Shown: positions 8,738 to 18,556 of the stretch, piece by piece
How positions within the stretch are numbered: the stretch's first letter is position 1
Layout: each line of letters opens with the position of its first letter
Source: Mesorhizobium sp. M2E.F.Ca.ET.219.01.1.1
GTDB taxonomy: Bacteria; Pseudomonadota; Alphaproteobacteria; Rhizobiales; Rhizobiaceae
Length of the DNA: 64,000 nucleotides
Assembly: GCF_004016445.2 (NCBI RefSeq)
Contig: NZ_SADT02000001.1
Span: 43,630 to 107,629 of the forward strand
Direction: 5' to 3'
Position numbers and translations under genes: made by a program
Notes under the pieces: generated by a model
What the model saw: the letters and a program-made list of their open reading frames with translations, nothing else
Told to the model about the DNA's origin: nothing
Database searches by the model: none

Positions 8738-10074
8738 GTCTCGATCTCGAAGTCGCTGACATTCAGCGCGAAGGTGTTCAATTCCTGGCGCTTGCAGGCG
8801 ACGAAGGCGTCGCGCAGCATGTCCGGGAAGATCTCGGCCACGCGGGGACCGGCCTCGAAGGCGGCGATGGCCGAGGCCCAGTCCGGCGGCAGCTTGGCGA
8901 GCGTCAGCCCTTGGCCTTCGCCGCCGGTCGGCTCGCCGGGCGAGAGCTGGCGCTCGATGCCGATCAACGCCGCGCCGAGGATCGCCGCCAGCACCAGATA
9001 GGGATTGGCGTCGGCGCCGGAAACGCGATGCTCGATGCGGCGCGCGGCCGACGGGCCGCCCGGAATGCGGATCGCCACCATGCGGTTCTCGTAGCCCCAG
9101 GCGACGGCGGTCGGCGCATAGGATCTCGGCCGCAGCCTGCGGTAGGAGTTGAAATGCGGCGCGAACACCAGCGTGCTTTGCGCCATCGCGGCAAGCAGGC
9201 CGCCGACGGCGTGGCGCATGGTGTCGGAGCCCTGGTCGGAGCCGTCGTCGAAAATGTTGCGGCCGTCCTTGTCGAGCACGCTGAAATGGACATGAAAACC
9301 GTTGCCGGCGCGTTCGCCGTAAGGCTTGGCCATGAAGCAGGCGGCGAAGCCATGCTTGCGGGCGATCCCCTTCACGGTGCGCTTGAACAGCACCGCGTCG
9401 TCGGCGGCGCGCAAGGCATCGGGCACATGGTTCAAATTGATCTCAAACTGGCCGACGCCGTTCTCGGCGATCGCGGTGTCGACCGGAATATCCTGCATGC
9501 GGCAGGCTTCGTAGATATCGTGGATGAAGGCTTCAAAATCGTCGACCTCGTCGATTGAGAGCGCCGCGTCGGAATCGAGGCGCCTGCCGGTGACCGGCGA
9601 GACGGGGCCGACAGGCCGCTGCGAGGTCGGATCGACGAGGTAGAATTCGAGCTCGGTCGCGGTGACCGGCGTCAGGCCAAGCGCTGCGTAGCGGTCGAGG
9701 ATGCGGGCGAGCGCGCGGCGCGGATCGCCGAGATAGGGCGCGCCGCTGTCATCCGCCAGCCAGAGCGGCAGAAGCGCGGTCGGATGGGCCGTCCAGTTGA
9801 CCGGCAATATGCCGCGTCCGGTCCAGTGGCAAAGCCCGTCGGCGTCGCCGGTGGAAAACACCTGGGCGTTGCCCTCGATGTCCTCCCCCCAGATGTCTAG
9901 GCCGATGGCCGAATAGGGCATGCGCAGCTTGCCTTCGAGCGCCTTGCGCGCCTGCTCGACCGGAATGCGCTTGCCGCGCATGATGCCGTTCAGGTCGCAC
10001 ACCGCCGCCCGCAGGCTCTGGATATCCTTCCTGCTTTCAAGCCAGTTCAAAACGTCCGTGATCGCATCGCTCAA
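8719..10074 (-). CDS. Glutamine-synthetase-family ligase (gamma-glutamyl-polyamine synthetase-like)
   Basis: The 451-aa protein has the GS beta-grasp N-terminus (VCDLNGIMRGKRIP) and the catalytic domain with ATELEFYLVD, GQFEINLNHV, GFHVHFSVLD, FNSYRRLRP and the ARRIEHRVSGADANPYL C-terminal motif. It belongs to the PuuA-like branch (glutamate plus an amine and ATP giving a gamma-glutamyl amide) and not to GlnA: it lacks the adenylylation loop and keeps the MRGKRIP signature. Its amine substrate is unknown. A second family member (23276-24646) in this window is paired with puuB, whereas this one stands alone with a strong terminator downstream. Confidence 0.88.
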   Translation of the reverse strand: MSDAITDVLNWLESRKDIQSLRAAVCDLNGIMRGKRIPVEQARKALEGKLRMPYSAIGLDIWGEDIEGNAQVFSTGDADGLCHWTGRGILPVNWTAHPTALLPLWLADDSGAPYLGDPRRALARILDRYAALGLTPVTATELEFYLVDPTSQRPVGPVSPVTGRRLDSDAALSIDEVDDFEAFIHDIYEACRMQDIPVDTAIAENGVGQFEINLNHVPDALRAADDAVLFKRTVKGIARKHGFAACFMAKPYGERAGNGFHVHFSVLDKDGRNIFDDGSDQGSDTMRHAVGGLLAAMAQSTLVFAPHFNSYRRLRPRSYAPTAVAWGYENRMVAIRIPGGPSAARRIEHRVSGADANPYLVLAAILGAALIGIERQLSPGEPTGGEGQGLTLAKLPPDWASAIAAFEAGPRVAEIFPDMLRDAFVACKRQELNTFALNVSDFEIETYLESV

Positions 10075-10311
10075 TTTCCAGCCCCTGTTTTTGAGGTGCT
10101 GTAGCCTTTGTCGGCTACGATATCCAATTTTCAGCTTATGAGTTAATGGAGGCTGCTCCGGCTCGCGCCGAATGGCTTTCCTTCATTTTTTCAAGTCACT
10201 AGCTGGGATATCGGGCGGCATTTCTGGTCCGTTTTCTGCGATCTGCGATCGCAACATAGCGGCCCGACCGACGAAAGCCAAGCTGGAATCGGCACGCTTC
10301 GCTCCAGCCCG

Positions 10312-11010
10312 TCAGTGGCGCAATTCCGGAAACTTCACCTGGCCGAGGATGTGCTTGGCGCCCTCGTCGATGTCGCGAACGATCGCCCGACGCGCCCGCT
10401 CGCCGTCGCCGGTCTCGATCGCCGCCACGACCTCCTCGTGGTAATCGATGCCGAGAATGCCGGCGAGATCGTCCTCGAAGCCGATATGCAGATTCCGCAG
10501 GAAAGGCCCGACCTGCATCCATACGGTCTCGATCAAGAAGATCATCTGTTCGTTGCCGCAATGGCGGTAGATAGAGAATTTGAAGTCGTGGTTCTTGCGC
10601 AGATAGGTCTCGATCCCGCCATTACGGGCGGCCTCAGTGAGCTCGGCGCAGTGGCGCCGGATCGCGCGCAGATTGTTGCCGTTGATGCGTTTTGTCGCGA
10701 GCTCGGTCGCCGTGCCCTCCAGGACGGTGCGCACCGCGGTCAATTGCGCAAACCGATCGGCGGAGATCAGAGGCACCTCGACGCTGCCGTTCGGCATCGG
10801 GCTCAGCGCCCGCAGCGCCTGCAGCCGGGTGAAGGCGCTGCGCACCGGCATGTCGCTGGTGCCGAGCTCCTTGGCGAGCTTGCGCGAGGTCAGCTTCTGG
10901 CCAGGCTGCAACTGCCCGGACATAAGGGCCCGAACTAGTTCCAGATAGACTTTCTCATGCAGTGGAACGGTATCGACAGCAGTCAGTCCGATTCGCGATT
11001 TGTCGGCCAT
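10312..11010 (-). CDS. GntR-family regulator, FCD subfamily
   Basis: An N-terminal winged helix (about residues 15-80: LHEKVYLELVRALMSGQLQPGQKLTSRKLAKELGTSDMPVRSAFTRLQAL) is followed by an all-helical FCD effector domain containing the conserved His and Asp positions (NHDFKFSIYRH, DYHEEVVAAIE). The ATG at 11010 (MADKSRIGL) is chosen because the sequence upstream reads as non-conserved, although the frame extends to 11145. Position next to an SDR gene and uxuA suggests control of sugar-acid genes. FCD regulators usually respond to carboxylates. Confidence 0.88.
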   Translation of the reverse strand: MADKSRIGLTAVDTVPLHEKVYLELVRALMSGQLQPGQKLTSRKLAKELGTSDMPVRSAFTRLQALRALSPMPNGSVEVPLISADRFAQLTAVRTVLEGTATELATKRINGNNLRAIRRHCAELTEAARNGGIETYLRKNHDFKFSIYRHCGNEQMIFLIETVWMQVGPFLRNLHIGFEDDLAGILGIDYHEEVVAAIETGDGERARRAIVRDIDEGAKHILGQVKFPELRH

Positions 11011-11168
11011 TGGCTCTGCGTTACTTCGTTCGTCGTGAAAGCTGCTTCGTCGCTCTATCCGCCGCGGGGACAGGTTCCGATGGCATTGGGGGCACGATAG
11101 ACGGTTAACGCGCGCCGCCGCAAGGGAGCGCCGTCCGCCTCTCAACCGCGTTCATTGCGACTGCGGCG

Positions 11169-11951
11169 TTATCGAACCCCGATGCCCGCCAAAAGGCCGC
11201 CGTCTATCCTGTAGTCCGCCCCGGTGCAGAAGCTTGCCTTGGACGAGCACAGGAACGCGATCAGTTCCGCCACTTCTTCCGGCTCGCCGATGCGGCCGAG
11301 CGGATGCGCTTCGCCGAAGCGTTTGAAGGCTGCTTCGACATCCGCGTTGGGATCGCTGGCGCGGGCGGCGCGTTCGAGGATCGGGGTGCGGACGGATCCC
11401 GGGCTGACGGAGTTCACGCGGATGCCTTTTCGGGCATAGTCGAGCGCCAGCGAGCGCGTCAGCGTGTGGATGGCGCCCTTGGTGGTGGCGTAGGCCGCGA
11501 CATTCTCCTGGCAGGCGGTGCCTTGCACCGAGGCAACGTTGACGATGGCGCCGCCGCCGCGCTTGATCATCTCGGGAATGCCGAAACGGGCGGTGAGGTA
11601 GATCGACCCGACATTGACCGACATCGCCCGGTTCCAGGTCTCGAAATCCGTCGTCGTGGCCGTGCCGTAAGGATGCACGGCGGCCGAATTGACGATGACG
11701 TCAAGCCCGCCGAATTTCTCGACGCCGTCGGCGATTGCCTTCTCGACCTGGTCGGGCACGGCAACGTCCGTGGCGAGCACGAGAGCGGCGGCGCCGGCGC
11801 GGCTGAGCTCGGCCTGCAGCATCGCATTGGCGGCCTGGTCGATGCCCAGCGCGATGATCGCCGCGCCGCCCTCGGCAAGACGGCGCGCAGTTGCCTCGGC
11901 GATGCCGGTCGTTCCCGTCACCAGGGCGACCTTGCCGTCGAAATCGTTCAT
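11169..11951 (-). CDS. SDR-family NAD(P)-dependent oxidoreductase
   Basis: Classical short-chain dehydrogenase of 260 aa. The Rossmann glycine motif is slightly unusual (VTGTTGIAEATARRLAEGGA, where the family normally has TGxxxGIG). NSAAVHPYG stands for the NNAG motif, the catalytic Ser is in VNVASVQG, and Tyr/Lys occur in AYATTKGAI. The C-terminus (GADYRIDGGLLAGIG) matches sugar or polyol dehydrogenases. The ATG at 11951 has AGGAG nine bases upstream. It is divergent from uxuA and followed by a GntR gene, so a role in hexuronate or aldonate oxidation is plausible but unproven. Confidence 0.9.
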   Translation of the reverse strand: MNDFDGKVALVTGTTGIAEATARRLAEGGAAIIALGIDQAANAMLQAELSRAGAAALVLATDVAVPDQVEKAIADGVEKFGGLDVIVNSAAVHPYGTATTTDFETWNRAMSVNVGSIYLTARFGIPEMIKRGGGAIVNVASVQGTACQENVAAYATTKGAIHTLTRSLALDYARKGIRVNSVSPGSVRTPILERAARASDPNADVEAAFKRFGEAHPLGRIGEPEEVAELIAFLCSSKASFCTGADYRIDGGLLAGIGVR

Positions 11952-12118
11952 GGACAAAACTCCTGCAATGATGGACGAAAGCGCCTGTCAGCGGTTCACC
12001 GGAAGGCGGCGCGATCCCCTGATTTGACGGCCATTGTCATCCGACAATATGGTCGATCGCAACCACGCTGAAGCGTTCGCGCTGAAACAGATTCGGCCGG
12101 CGCGGCTTTACGTCTTTG

Positions 12119-12159
12119 TTTTGATGCATGGCCGCCATCAGAACCGACATGTATCAAAA
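12119..12159. promoter_or_regulatory. Inverted repeat, candidate operator upstream of uxuA
   Basis: TTTTGATGCATG (12119-12130) and CATGTATCAAAA (12148-12159) are 11/12 complementary around a 17-bp centre. They lie 22 bp before the uxuA start, in the region shared with the divergent SDR gene. A GntR-family protein is the likely binder, by position only. Confidence 0.5.
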
Positions 12160-12180
12160 CGCATGCTTTGAGAGGAAGTC

Positions 12181-13365
12181 ATGGAACAATGCTGGCGCTG
12201 GTACGGCCCGAACGATCCGGTCACGCTCGATCATATCAAGCAGGCCGGGGCGACCGGTATCGTGACGGCGCTGCACAACATCTATGACGGCAGCGCTTGG
12301 CCGCTCGACGCCATCCTCGAGCGCAAGCGCATTATCGAGGCGGCGGGCCTGGCATGGTCGGTGGTGGAGAGCATTCCCGTCCACAACTCGATCAAGACCG
12401 GCACGCCTGAGCGGGAGCGCTACGCCGGCTGGTACAGGGACACGATCCGGGCGCTGGCCAAGGCCGGCATCTCGACGATCTGCTACAATTTCATGCCGGT
12501 GGTTGACTGGACGCGTACCGATCTCATGTACCGGCTGCCGACCACGGGCTACGCCTTGCGTTTCGATGCGCTCGACTTCGCCGCCTACGACGTCTTCGTG
12601 CTGAAGCGGCCGAATGCCGAGGCGAGCTACAGCCCGGCGCGGCTGCAGGAAGCGCAAGCGCGGCTGAAGACGCTAAGCTCCGAAGACATCGACAGAATAG
12701 AACGCAACCTGATCGCTGGCCTGCCGGCCACTGAACGCACCTACAATCGCGAAACGATGCGCGATGCGCTCGCCGATTACGCCGCGATCGGCCCGGCCGA
12801 ACTGCGCGCCAACCTCGCTTGGTTCCTGAAGGAGATCATCCCGGTCGCCGAGGAAGTCGGGGCGCGCATGTGCATCCATCCCGACGATCCGCCCTTCTCG
12901 CTCTACGGCCTGCCGCGCGTCGTCTCCACCGCCGATGACGCGCGCTTCATCGTAGGAACGGTCGACAGCCCGTCGAACGGACTGACCTTCTGCACCGGCT
13001 CCTACGGCGTTCGCGCCGACAACGACCTCGTCGCGATGATCGAGGCGTTCGGACCGAAGATCCATTTCGCGCATCTGCGCAACGTTACCCGCGAGGCGGA
13101 TGGCTCGTTCTACGAGGCCGAGCATCTGGAAGGCTCGACCGACATGGCCGCGGTTATCGTGGCGCTCATGAAGGAAGAGGCGCGGCGGCGAAAGGAAGGG
13201 CGCTCCGACTGGCGCATCCCGATGCGGCCGGACCACGGCCATCTGCTCGCCGACGATATCGGCAAGACCAGGATCAATCCCGGCTATTCGCTGATCGGCC
13301 GGCTCAAGGGCCTTGCCGAGCTGCGCGGCATCATGCGCGCCGTGGAGCGGTTCGAGTTGGCCTGA
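12181..13365 (+). CDS. uxuA: Mannonate dehydratase
   Basis: The 394-aa product carries the UxuA hallmarks: [62 protein letters not shown] and, in the C-terminal half, [23 protein letters not shown] and [12 protein letters not shown]. UxuA removes water from D-mannonate to give 2-keto-3-deoxygluconate in D-glucuronate catabolism, using a divalent metal held by the His and Cys residues of these motifs. GAGAGGAAG lies just upstream of the ATG. uxuC and uxuB are not in the window; the divergent SDR could serve as the oxidoreductase. Confidence 0.95.
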   Translation: MEQCWRWYGPNDPVTLDHIKQAGATGIVTALHNIYDGSAWPLDAILERKRIIEAAGLAWSVVESIPVHNSIKTGTPERERYAGWYRDTIRALAKAGISTICYNFMPVVDWTRTDLMYRLPTTGYALRFDALDFAAYDVFVLKRPNAEASYSPARLQEAQARLKTLSSEDIDRIERNLIAGLPATERTYNRETMRDALADYAAIGPAELRANLAWFLKEIIPVAEEVGARMCIHPDDPPFSLYGLPRVVSTADDARFIVGTVDSPSNGLTFCTGSYGVRADNDLVAMIEAFGPKIHFAHLRNVTREADGSFYEAEHLEGSTDMAAVIVALMKEEARRRKEGRSDWRIPMRPDHGHLLADDIGKTRINPGYSLIGRLKGLAELRGIMRAVERFELA

Positions 13366-13434
13366 GAGGCGGACGCCGAAGCGTTTGGCGTGGCAGCCTG
13401 ACCCGACGAGGTCGCCGCTGAACCGGGCCGCCGC

Positions 13435-15267
13435 TCAGTTGGAGGGAACGCTCTCCAATCGGCGTTGAATCTCGTTCGTCCTGGCGATGTAGCTGCGCCA
13501 GCCGCCATAGGCCGAGATGTCCGTCGCCGCCGCCAGGCCGGCGGTCTCGGCCAGGAAACCCTTCGCCGAGGTGCCGTCGTCGAGTTCGATGGTGCCGATG
13601 CCGAGCGGCGGCGGGATGGCGGCCACGAAACGGCCGAAGGCGTCGGCGCCAAGGCGCCAGACCTCGATCTCGATGGCCGCGCCGCCGGGGCCGACCCGCA
13701 CGAGTCCGGGCTTGGGCGGGGTCTGGCCCGCAAGCTCATAGAGCTTGTAGGACGGCGTCGTTCGCGCCGATCTGCAGAAACGGGCGCCGGCCTCCTTCAA
13801 TTGGCCGTTGAGCGGCATTCCCGAAAGATGCGCGCCGACCACCACCAGCTCGATCATGCCATCCTCGGCCGATGCGTCGACGGCCTGCGCGCCCGATTGC
13901 CGCCATCCGGTCGCACCGAGAGTGAGGCCGCTCGCGGCATGGAGATCGCGCGCCACCGCCGCGACGAGGCCGTCGCGTCCTGCGGCGGCAAGCAGGGTAA
14001 CGCTCATCGGCAGGCCGTCGTCGCGCGTCCCTGTCGGCACGGCGATGCCGCACATGTCGAGCAGATTGACGAAATTGGTGTAGGTGCCCAGCCGGCTGTT
14101 GGTGACGATCGGATCGGCAAGCACGGCATCGACGCTGTAGTGCGTCGGCGCCGTCGGCAGGCAGAAGAGGTCGACGGAGGCGATGACCGGGGCAAGCCGC
14201 GCCTTGTAGGCCTGCAAGGCATAGAACCCGCGGAAAGCGTCGGCGGCCGACAGGTTCCTGGCGCCGCCGATGATCTTGCGCGTCACCGGATGGAGAGCCG
14301 CTTCATGCGCCTCGAAGAAATCTCGGATCGCCGCATAGCGCTCCGCCACCCAGGCGCCTTCATAGAGAAGGTCGGCGGTGGCGTAAAAGTCGCCGAACGG
14401 GATTTCGACAAGCCTGGCGCCGAGCGTTTCCAGGGCGGCGAGCGAGGCCTCGAAGCCGGCCTGCATCGACGCGTCGCCGAAGAACTTCAGGTCGGCCTTT
14501 GCCGGGATGCCGATAGTCAGCACCGGCGGGCGCGTGGCAAGCGGCTGGACGGCGATGGCGCGTGAATAGGGATCGGCGGCATCGTGCGCCGCGGCGACCG
14601 AGAACACAGCATAGGCGTCGTCGATCGTCAGCGCGAATACCGAGACGCAGTCGAGTGTCCGGCAGGCCGGCACGACGCCGGTCGTGGACAGCGCGCCGAC
14701 CGTCGGCTTCAGCCCGACGATGTTGTTGAGGCCCGCCGGGATGCGCCCCGAACCGGCGGTGTCGGTGCCGAGCGCAAAGGAGACAATGCCGCGCGCCGTC
14801 GCAACGGCCGAGCCCGACGAAGAGCCGCCCGGCACCAGCTTGGGATCGATCGCATTTCTTGGGATCGGCCAGGGTGTGCGCACGCCGACAAGGCCGGTGG
14901 CGAACTGGTCGAGATTGGTCTTGCCGACGACAAAAGCGCCCGCGGCCTTGAGCTTCGCCACGACGGTAGCGTCTTTGTCCGGCGTGTAGGCATATTCGGC
15001 GCAGGCCGCCGTGGTCGGCATGTCAGCGACGTCGATATTGTCCTTGACGGCGAAGGGGATGCCCCAGAGCGGCTTCGCCACGGGATCGAACTGACCGAGC
15101 GCTTCGGCCTGGGACAGCAACTCCGCCCTCGTCGCAAGGTGGATGAAGATGCCGGGGTCGGCCGCCGCCGTGATGCGCGCCAGCACCGCGTCGATCACCT
15201 CGGCGATGCCAAGCCCGCTTTGGTAGGCCGCGTGCAGGCTGGCGATGTCGAAGCGGACGTCGTTCAT
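13435..15267 (-). CDS. atzF: Allophanate hydrolase
   Basis: The amidase-signature domain (about residues 1-440) has the Ser-cisSer-Lys triad at Lys75, Ser149 and Ser173, with the same spacing as in AtzF (74 and 24 residues). The C-terminal domain (about 470-610, VVGAHLSGMPLNGQLKEAGARF...) is the AtzF C-terminal domain that completes breakdown of allophanate. The product reaction is allophanate to ammonia and CO2. The ATG at 15267 follows GGGGAGACGAA; the longer frame to 15336 overlaps the upstream cupin. It is the last gene of the biuret operon and overlaps the cupin stop by 4 nt. No urea carboxylase is nearby, which fits biuret and not urea as the source of allophanate. Confidence 0.93.
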   Translation of the reverse strand: MNDVRFDIASLHAAYQSGLGIAEVIDAVLARITAAADPGIFIHLATRAELLSQAEALGQFDPVAKPLWGIPFAVKDNIDVADMPTTAACAEYAYTPDKDATVVAKLKAAGAFVVGKTNLDQFATGLVGVRTPWPIPRNAIDPKLVPGGSSSGSAVATARGIVSFALGTDTAGSGRIPAGLNNIVGLKPTVGALSTTGVVPACRTLDCVSVFALTIDDAYAVFSVAAAHDAADPYSRAIAVQPLATRPPVLTIGIPAKADLKFFGDASMQAGFEASLAALETLGARLVEIPFGDFYATADLLYEGAWVAERYAAIRDFFEAHEAALHPVTRKIIGGARNLSAADAFRGFYALQAYKARLAPVIASVDLFCLPTAPTHYSVDAVLADPIVTNSRLGTYTNFVNLLDMCGIAVPTGTRDDGLPMSVTLLAAAGRDGLVAAVARDLHAASGLTLGATGWRQSGAQAVDASAEDGMIELVVVGAHLSGMPLNGQLKEAGARFCRSARTTPSYKLYELAGQTPPKPGLVRVGPGGAAIEIEVWRLGADAFGRFVAAIPPPLGIGTIELDDGTSAKGFLAETAGLAAATDISAYGGWRSYIARTNEIQRRLESVPSN

Positions 15268-15614
15268 TTCGTCTCCCCCAGAATCATCACCGGCAGGTCC
15301 CACTGGATCAGCACCACGCAGCCGTCCTTCGTCCACACCGAATGCTCGGTGCCGACCGGATTGAGGATGACGCTGCCCGCAGGATAGTCGCCGTTCTCGT
15401 CGCTCTGGGTGCCGTCCAGCACGACGATGGTCTCCAGGCCGGCATGGCGGTGGCGCGGCACGCCGGCGCCCGGCTGATATTTGAGGACAGCGACCGACGG
15501 TTCGACCGGGCCGCCCTTGAGCAGCCAGTGCGCGGTGACCCCGTCGCGGAAAGGCTCGAACGCCAGATCGCGCCAGCCGCCGTCGACGAGGCCGGCAAAG
15601 GCAAGATTAGGCAT
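15264..15614 (-). CDS. Cupin-domain protein in biuret operon
   Basis: A 116-aa single-domain cupin. The metal-binding motif [16 protein letters not shown] (two His and one Glu) and the second-half histidine in GTEHSVW are present, as in ChrR-like cupins. The ATG at 15614 follows GAGGG. It overlaps the genes on both sides, so it is firmly part of the operon. A role as a small-molecule sensor or auxiliary enzyme for the imported compound is possible, but I see no evidence that decides this. Confidence 0.85.
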   Translation of the reverse strand: MPNLAFAGLVDGGWRDLAFEPFRDGVTAHWLLKGGPVEPSVAVLKYQPGAGVPRHRHAGLETIVVLDGTQSDENGDYPAGSVILNPVGTEHSVWTKDGCVVLIQWDLPVMILGETK

Positions 15615-16275
15615 TCGCAATTCCCTCGAGCACCTGATCGGTCGTCGCCGTCCAGCCGACGATCGCGCCCTGCGCCCTGATCATGGCGAGCGCGGCCGCC
15701 TTGAATTCGGGAAAGTAGCTTTCCGTCGCATCCTCGGCGACCAGGCATTCGTAGCCGCGGTCGTTGGCCTCGCGCATCGTCGTCTGCACACAGACCTCGG
15801 TCGTCACGCCGGCAAAGACCAGTTGCCGGGCGCCGAGCCGCTTGAGGTCGTCGCCGAGGCCGGTCGCGTAGAAGGCGCCCTTGCCGGGCTTCTCGATGAC
15901 GATCTCGCCTGGCAAGGGCGCGAGCTCGTCGAGGATCGCGGTGCCGGGTTCGCCGGCGATCAGCACCCGCCCCATCGGTCCGGCATCGCCGATGCGGATC
16001 GAGGGATTGCCGCGATCGCGTTTGGCGGGGGGCAGGTCCGAAAGGTCGGGCCTGTGGCACTCCATGGTGTGGATCACCGGCAGGCCGGCGGAGCGAAAGC
16101 CCTCGATCAGCCGCTTCACCGTCGGCACGATCGCCGTGACCCGGCTGACGTCGTTGCCGAGGCTGGCGCCGAAGCCGCCCGGCTCGGCGAAGTCCCGCTG
16201 CATGTCGATGACGATGAGCGTCGTCGTCTCGGGCTTGAACGCAAAGGCGAAGGGCTGCGCTGCGATTTCCGCCAT
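15607..16275 (-). CDS. Isochorismatase-family cysteine hydrolase, biuret-hydrolase paralog
   Basis: The 222-aa protein has the catalytic triad of the family at Asp24 (VIDMQRDF), Lys129 ([12 protein letters not shown]) and Cys162 ([11 protein letters not shown]). It resembles BiuH in the same operon but lacks the N-terminal Tyr/Pro-rich segment and several BiuH positions ([12 protein letters not shown] in place of [15 protein letters not shown]). It may therefore act on a different amide, for instance the compound upstream of biuret. Its ATG overlaps the ATPase stop (TGATG). The substrate is unproven. Confidence 0.88.
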   Translation of the reverse strand: MAEIAAQPFAFAFKPETTTLIVIDMQRDFAEPGGFGASLGNDVSRVTAIVPTVKRLIEGFRSAGLPVIHTMECHRPDLSDLPPAKRDRGNPSIRIGDAGPMGRVLIAGEPGTAILDELAPLPGEIVIEKPGKGAFYATGLGDDLKRLGARQLVFAGVTTEVCVQTTMREANDRGYECLVAEDATESYFPEFKAAALAMIRAQGAIVGWTATTDQVLEGIANA

Positions 16276-17804
16276 CAGTGATGCCCCGCCATATGCTCGC
16301 CGATCGTCTGCACGCTCGCCTGCGCGATCGGAGTTTCATAGACCAGCGCGCCGTCGGACATGACGAGGATGCGGTCGGAGAGCTCCAGCAGTTCGTCGAG
16401 GTCTTCGGACATTAGGAGCACCGCGGCCCCCGCATTGCGCGTCTTCATGATGCGGGCGCGGATTTCGGCGACGGCGGAAAAATCGAGGCCGAAGCAGGGG
16501 TTGGAGACGATCAAAAGGTCGACCTCGCCCGTCAGTTCGCGGGCGAGCACGGCGCGCTGCACGTTGCCGCCCGACAGCGATGCGATCGGCGAGGAGAGCG
16601 ATGCCGTCTTGACCTTGAATTGCTCGACCAGGCGGGCGCTGAAGGATTTGATGGCGCCGGCGCTTATCCAACTCACCGGCTTGCCGTTGCCGTCCACGTC
16701 GAAGGTGCGGAAAGCGATGTTCTCGGCGACCGTCATCTTCGGCGCGCAGGCATTCTTCAGCGGCTCCTCCGGGATCAGGCGGACATTCAACGCGCGCGCC
16801 TCGGCACGCGTCGCCGCATAGGCGGCGCCGCGCACCACGACTTCCCCCTGATCACGGGCGCGCTGGCCGGCCAGCACCTCCAGGAACTCCTTCTGGCCGT
16901 TGCCGGAGATGCCGGCGATGCCGACGATCTCGCCTGAGCGGACGCCGAGATCGGCGATGTCGATCGATTTGAGGCCGGTGCGGTCCGGCGCCTTCAGCGC
17001 CTTCACCTTGAGCACGATCTCGGCGTCCGGCTTCGGCGCCGCGCGGCTGTCGAGCGCTGCGATCGGCTGGTCGCCGATCATCATCGCGGCCATGGCCTTG
17101 TGGGTGAGATCGGAGACCTTGCCGGTTCCGGTGAGCCTGCCCTTGCGCAGCACCGTGATGTCGTCGGCGAATGCGGTGACCTCGTGGAATTTGTGCGAGA
17201 TCATCAGCACCGTGAGGTCGCCGGCCTTGGTCATGCCGCGCACCAGGCCAAGCACTTCCTGCGCCTCGCCCGGGGTGAGCACGGATGTCGGCTCGTCCAG
17301 CACCAGGAAATTGCGGCCGAGATAAAGCTGCTTGATGATCTCCAGCTTCTGCTTCTCGCCAGCGGCGAGCTCAGCCACCTTGACGTCGAGCGGCACTTTG
17401 AACGGCATGCCGCTCATGAAGGCGGCAAGCTCGCCGCGTTCCTTGCGCCAGTCGATAACGCCCGGCACTTTTTCGCGCGAGATGACCAGGTTCTCGGCGC
17501 CCGTCAGCGAAGGCACGAGCGTGAAATGCTGGTAGACCATGCCGAGGCCGAGCGCCGAGGCATCCCTGGGGCTGGCGATCGCGACCTGGCGTCCATCGAC
17601 AAGTATGTCGCCCGATGTCGGGTGGTAGAAACCCATCATGCATTTGACCAGCGTCGACTTGCCGGCGCCGTTCTCACCGAGCAGGGCATGGAAGGAGCCT
17701 GCTGGCACCTTGATGGAGACATCGTCCAGTGCCGTGAAGGCGCCGAAGCGCATGGTCATGCCGATGGTCTCGACGCCGATCGCCTTTCTATGCGTTCCGC
17801 TCAT
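16275..17804 (-). CDS. BMP-type ABC importer, double ATP-binding protein
   Basis: A 509-aa protein with two fused nucleotide-binding domains, as in importers that pair with BMP-family binding proteins. The first has a full Walker A (GENGAGKST), Walker B ([15 protein letters not shown]) and switch His (MISHKFHEV), but the signature is the divergent [13 protein letters not shown]. The second has a proper LSGGNVQR signature, a degenerate Walker A (GISGNGQKE) and a Walker B lacking the catalytic Glu ([13 protein letters not shown]). So one composite ATP site is probably active. It lies between the two hydrolase genes in the operon. Confidence 0.92.
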   Translation of the reverse strand: MSGTHRKAIGVETIGMTMRFGAFTALDDVSIKVPAGSFHALLGENGAGKSTLVKCMMGFYHPTSGDILVDGRQVAIASPRDASALGLGMVYQHFTLVPSLTGAENLVISREKVPGVIDWRKERGELAAFMSGMPFKVPLDVKVAELAAGEKQKLEIIKQLYLGRNFLVLDEPTSVLTPGEAQEVLGLVRGMTKAGDLTVLMISHKFHEVTAFADDITVLRKGRLTGTGKVSDLTHKAMAAMMIGDQPIAALDSRAAPKPDAEIVLKVKALKAPDRTGLKSIDIADLGVRSGEIVGIAGISGNGQKEFLEVLAGQRARDQGEVVVRGAAYAATRAEARALNVRLIPEEPLKNACAPKMTVAENIAFRTFDVDGNGKPVSWISAGAIKSFSARLVEQFKVKTASLSSPIASLSGGNVQRAVLARELTGEVDLLIVSNPCFGLDFSAVAEIRARIMKTRNAGAAVLLMSEDLDELLELSDRILVMSDGALVYETPIAQASVQTIGEHMAGHH

Positions 17805-17814
17805 CGCCGGCTCC

Positions 17815-18516
17815 TCATGGCAGCTGCGCGACGAGCGCTGCCGAATTCGACACCGCGCCGAACACGCCGCCCTGCATCTTGATCATCTTGATCGCCGCCA
17901 GGTGGTTGCCGTAGTCGGTCGCCCCGCAGCAATCCTCCAGCATCACGCATTCGAAGCCGCGGTCGTTGGCCTCGCGCATGGTGGTGTGCACACAGACATC
18001 GGTTGTGATGCCCGTGAGCACGATGTTTTCGATGCCGCGCTGGTTGAGAATCAGCTCGAGGTCGGTGGCGCAGAACGAGCCCTTGCCCGGCTTGTCGATG
18101 ATCGGCTCGCCCTCGGCCGGATAGAGGTCGGGGATGATGTCCCAGCCCGGCTCGCCGCGCACCAGGATGCGCCCGCATGGCCCCGGATCGCCGATGCCGG
18201 CATTGATGCGGCGTGAGCGCCAGCGCTTGTTGGCGGGCAGGTCGGCGAGGTCGGGACGATGGCCCTCGCGCGTGTGGATGATGGTGTAGCCCTTGGCCCG
18301 CATGGCGGAAAGCACCGTCTTGATCGGCTCGATCGGTGCGCGGACCAGCGACAGGTCGTACCCCATATGGTCGACATAGCCGCCAGGCCCGCAGAAGTCG
18401 GTCTGCATGTCGATAATGATCAGCGCCGTGTTGTCCGGCCGCAGATCGCCATTGTAGGGCCAGGGATAGGGATCGGCGTCGATGTAGCGCTGGGTGATCT
18501 CGGCTCTGGCGTTCAT
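17815..18516 (-). CDS. biuH: Biuret amidohydrolase
   Basis: The 233-aa protein is a close match, from memory, to the characterised Rhizobium leguminosarum BiuH, including the N-terminal [14 protein letters not shown] segment and [14 protein letters not shown]. The catalytic Asp36, Lys142 and Cys175 of that enzyme occur at exactly the same numbers here ([26 protein letters not shown]). The reaction is biuret plus water to allophanate and ammonia; the allophanate then goes to AtzF in the same operon. It follows the second permease by 40 nt and precedes the ATPase by 10 nt. Confidence 0.95.
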   Translation of the reverse strand: MNARAEITQRYIDADPYPWPYNGDLRPDNTALIIIDMQTDFCGPGGYVDHMGYDLSLVRAPIEPIKTVLSAMRAKGYTIIHTREGHRPDLADLPANKRWRSRRINAGIGDPGPCGRILVRGEPGWDIIPDLYPAEGEPIIDKPGKGSFCATDLELILNQRGIENIVLTGITTDVCVHTTMREANDRGFECVMLEDCCGATDYGNHLAAIKMIKMQGGVFGAVSNSAALVAQLP

Positions 18517-18556
18517 GGCAAAAACTCCGGTCTTGCGAGCGGTGCGTGGTGCGCGG

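Noticed and set aside
8719..10074. Housekeeping glutamine synthetase glnA
   Set aside because: Motifs place it in the gamma-glutamyl-amine ligase branch and there is no glnB next to it.
13435..15267. Glutamyl-tRNA amidotransferase subunit A
   Set aside because: The AtzF C-terminal domain, matching triad spacing and the biuH context argue for allophanate hydrolase.
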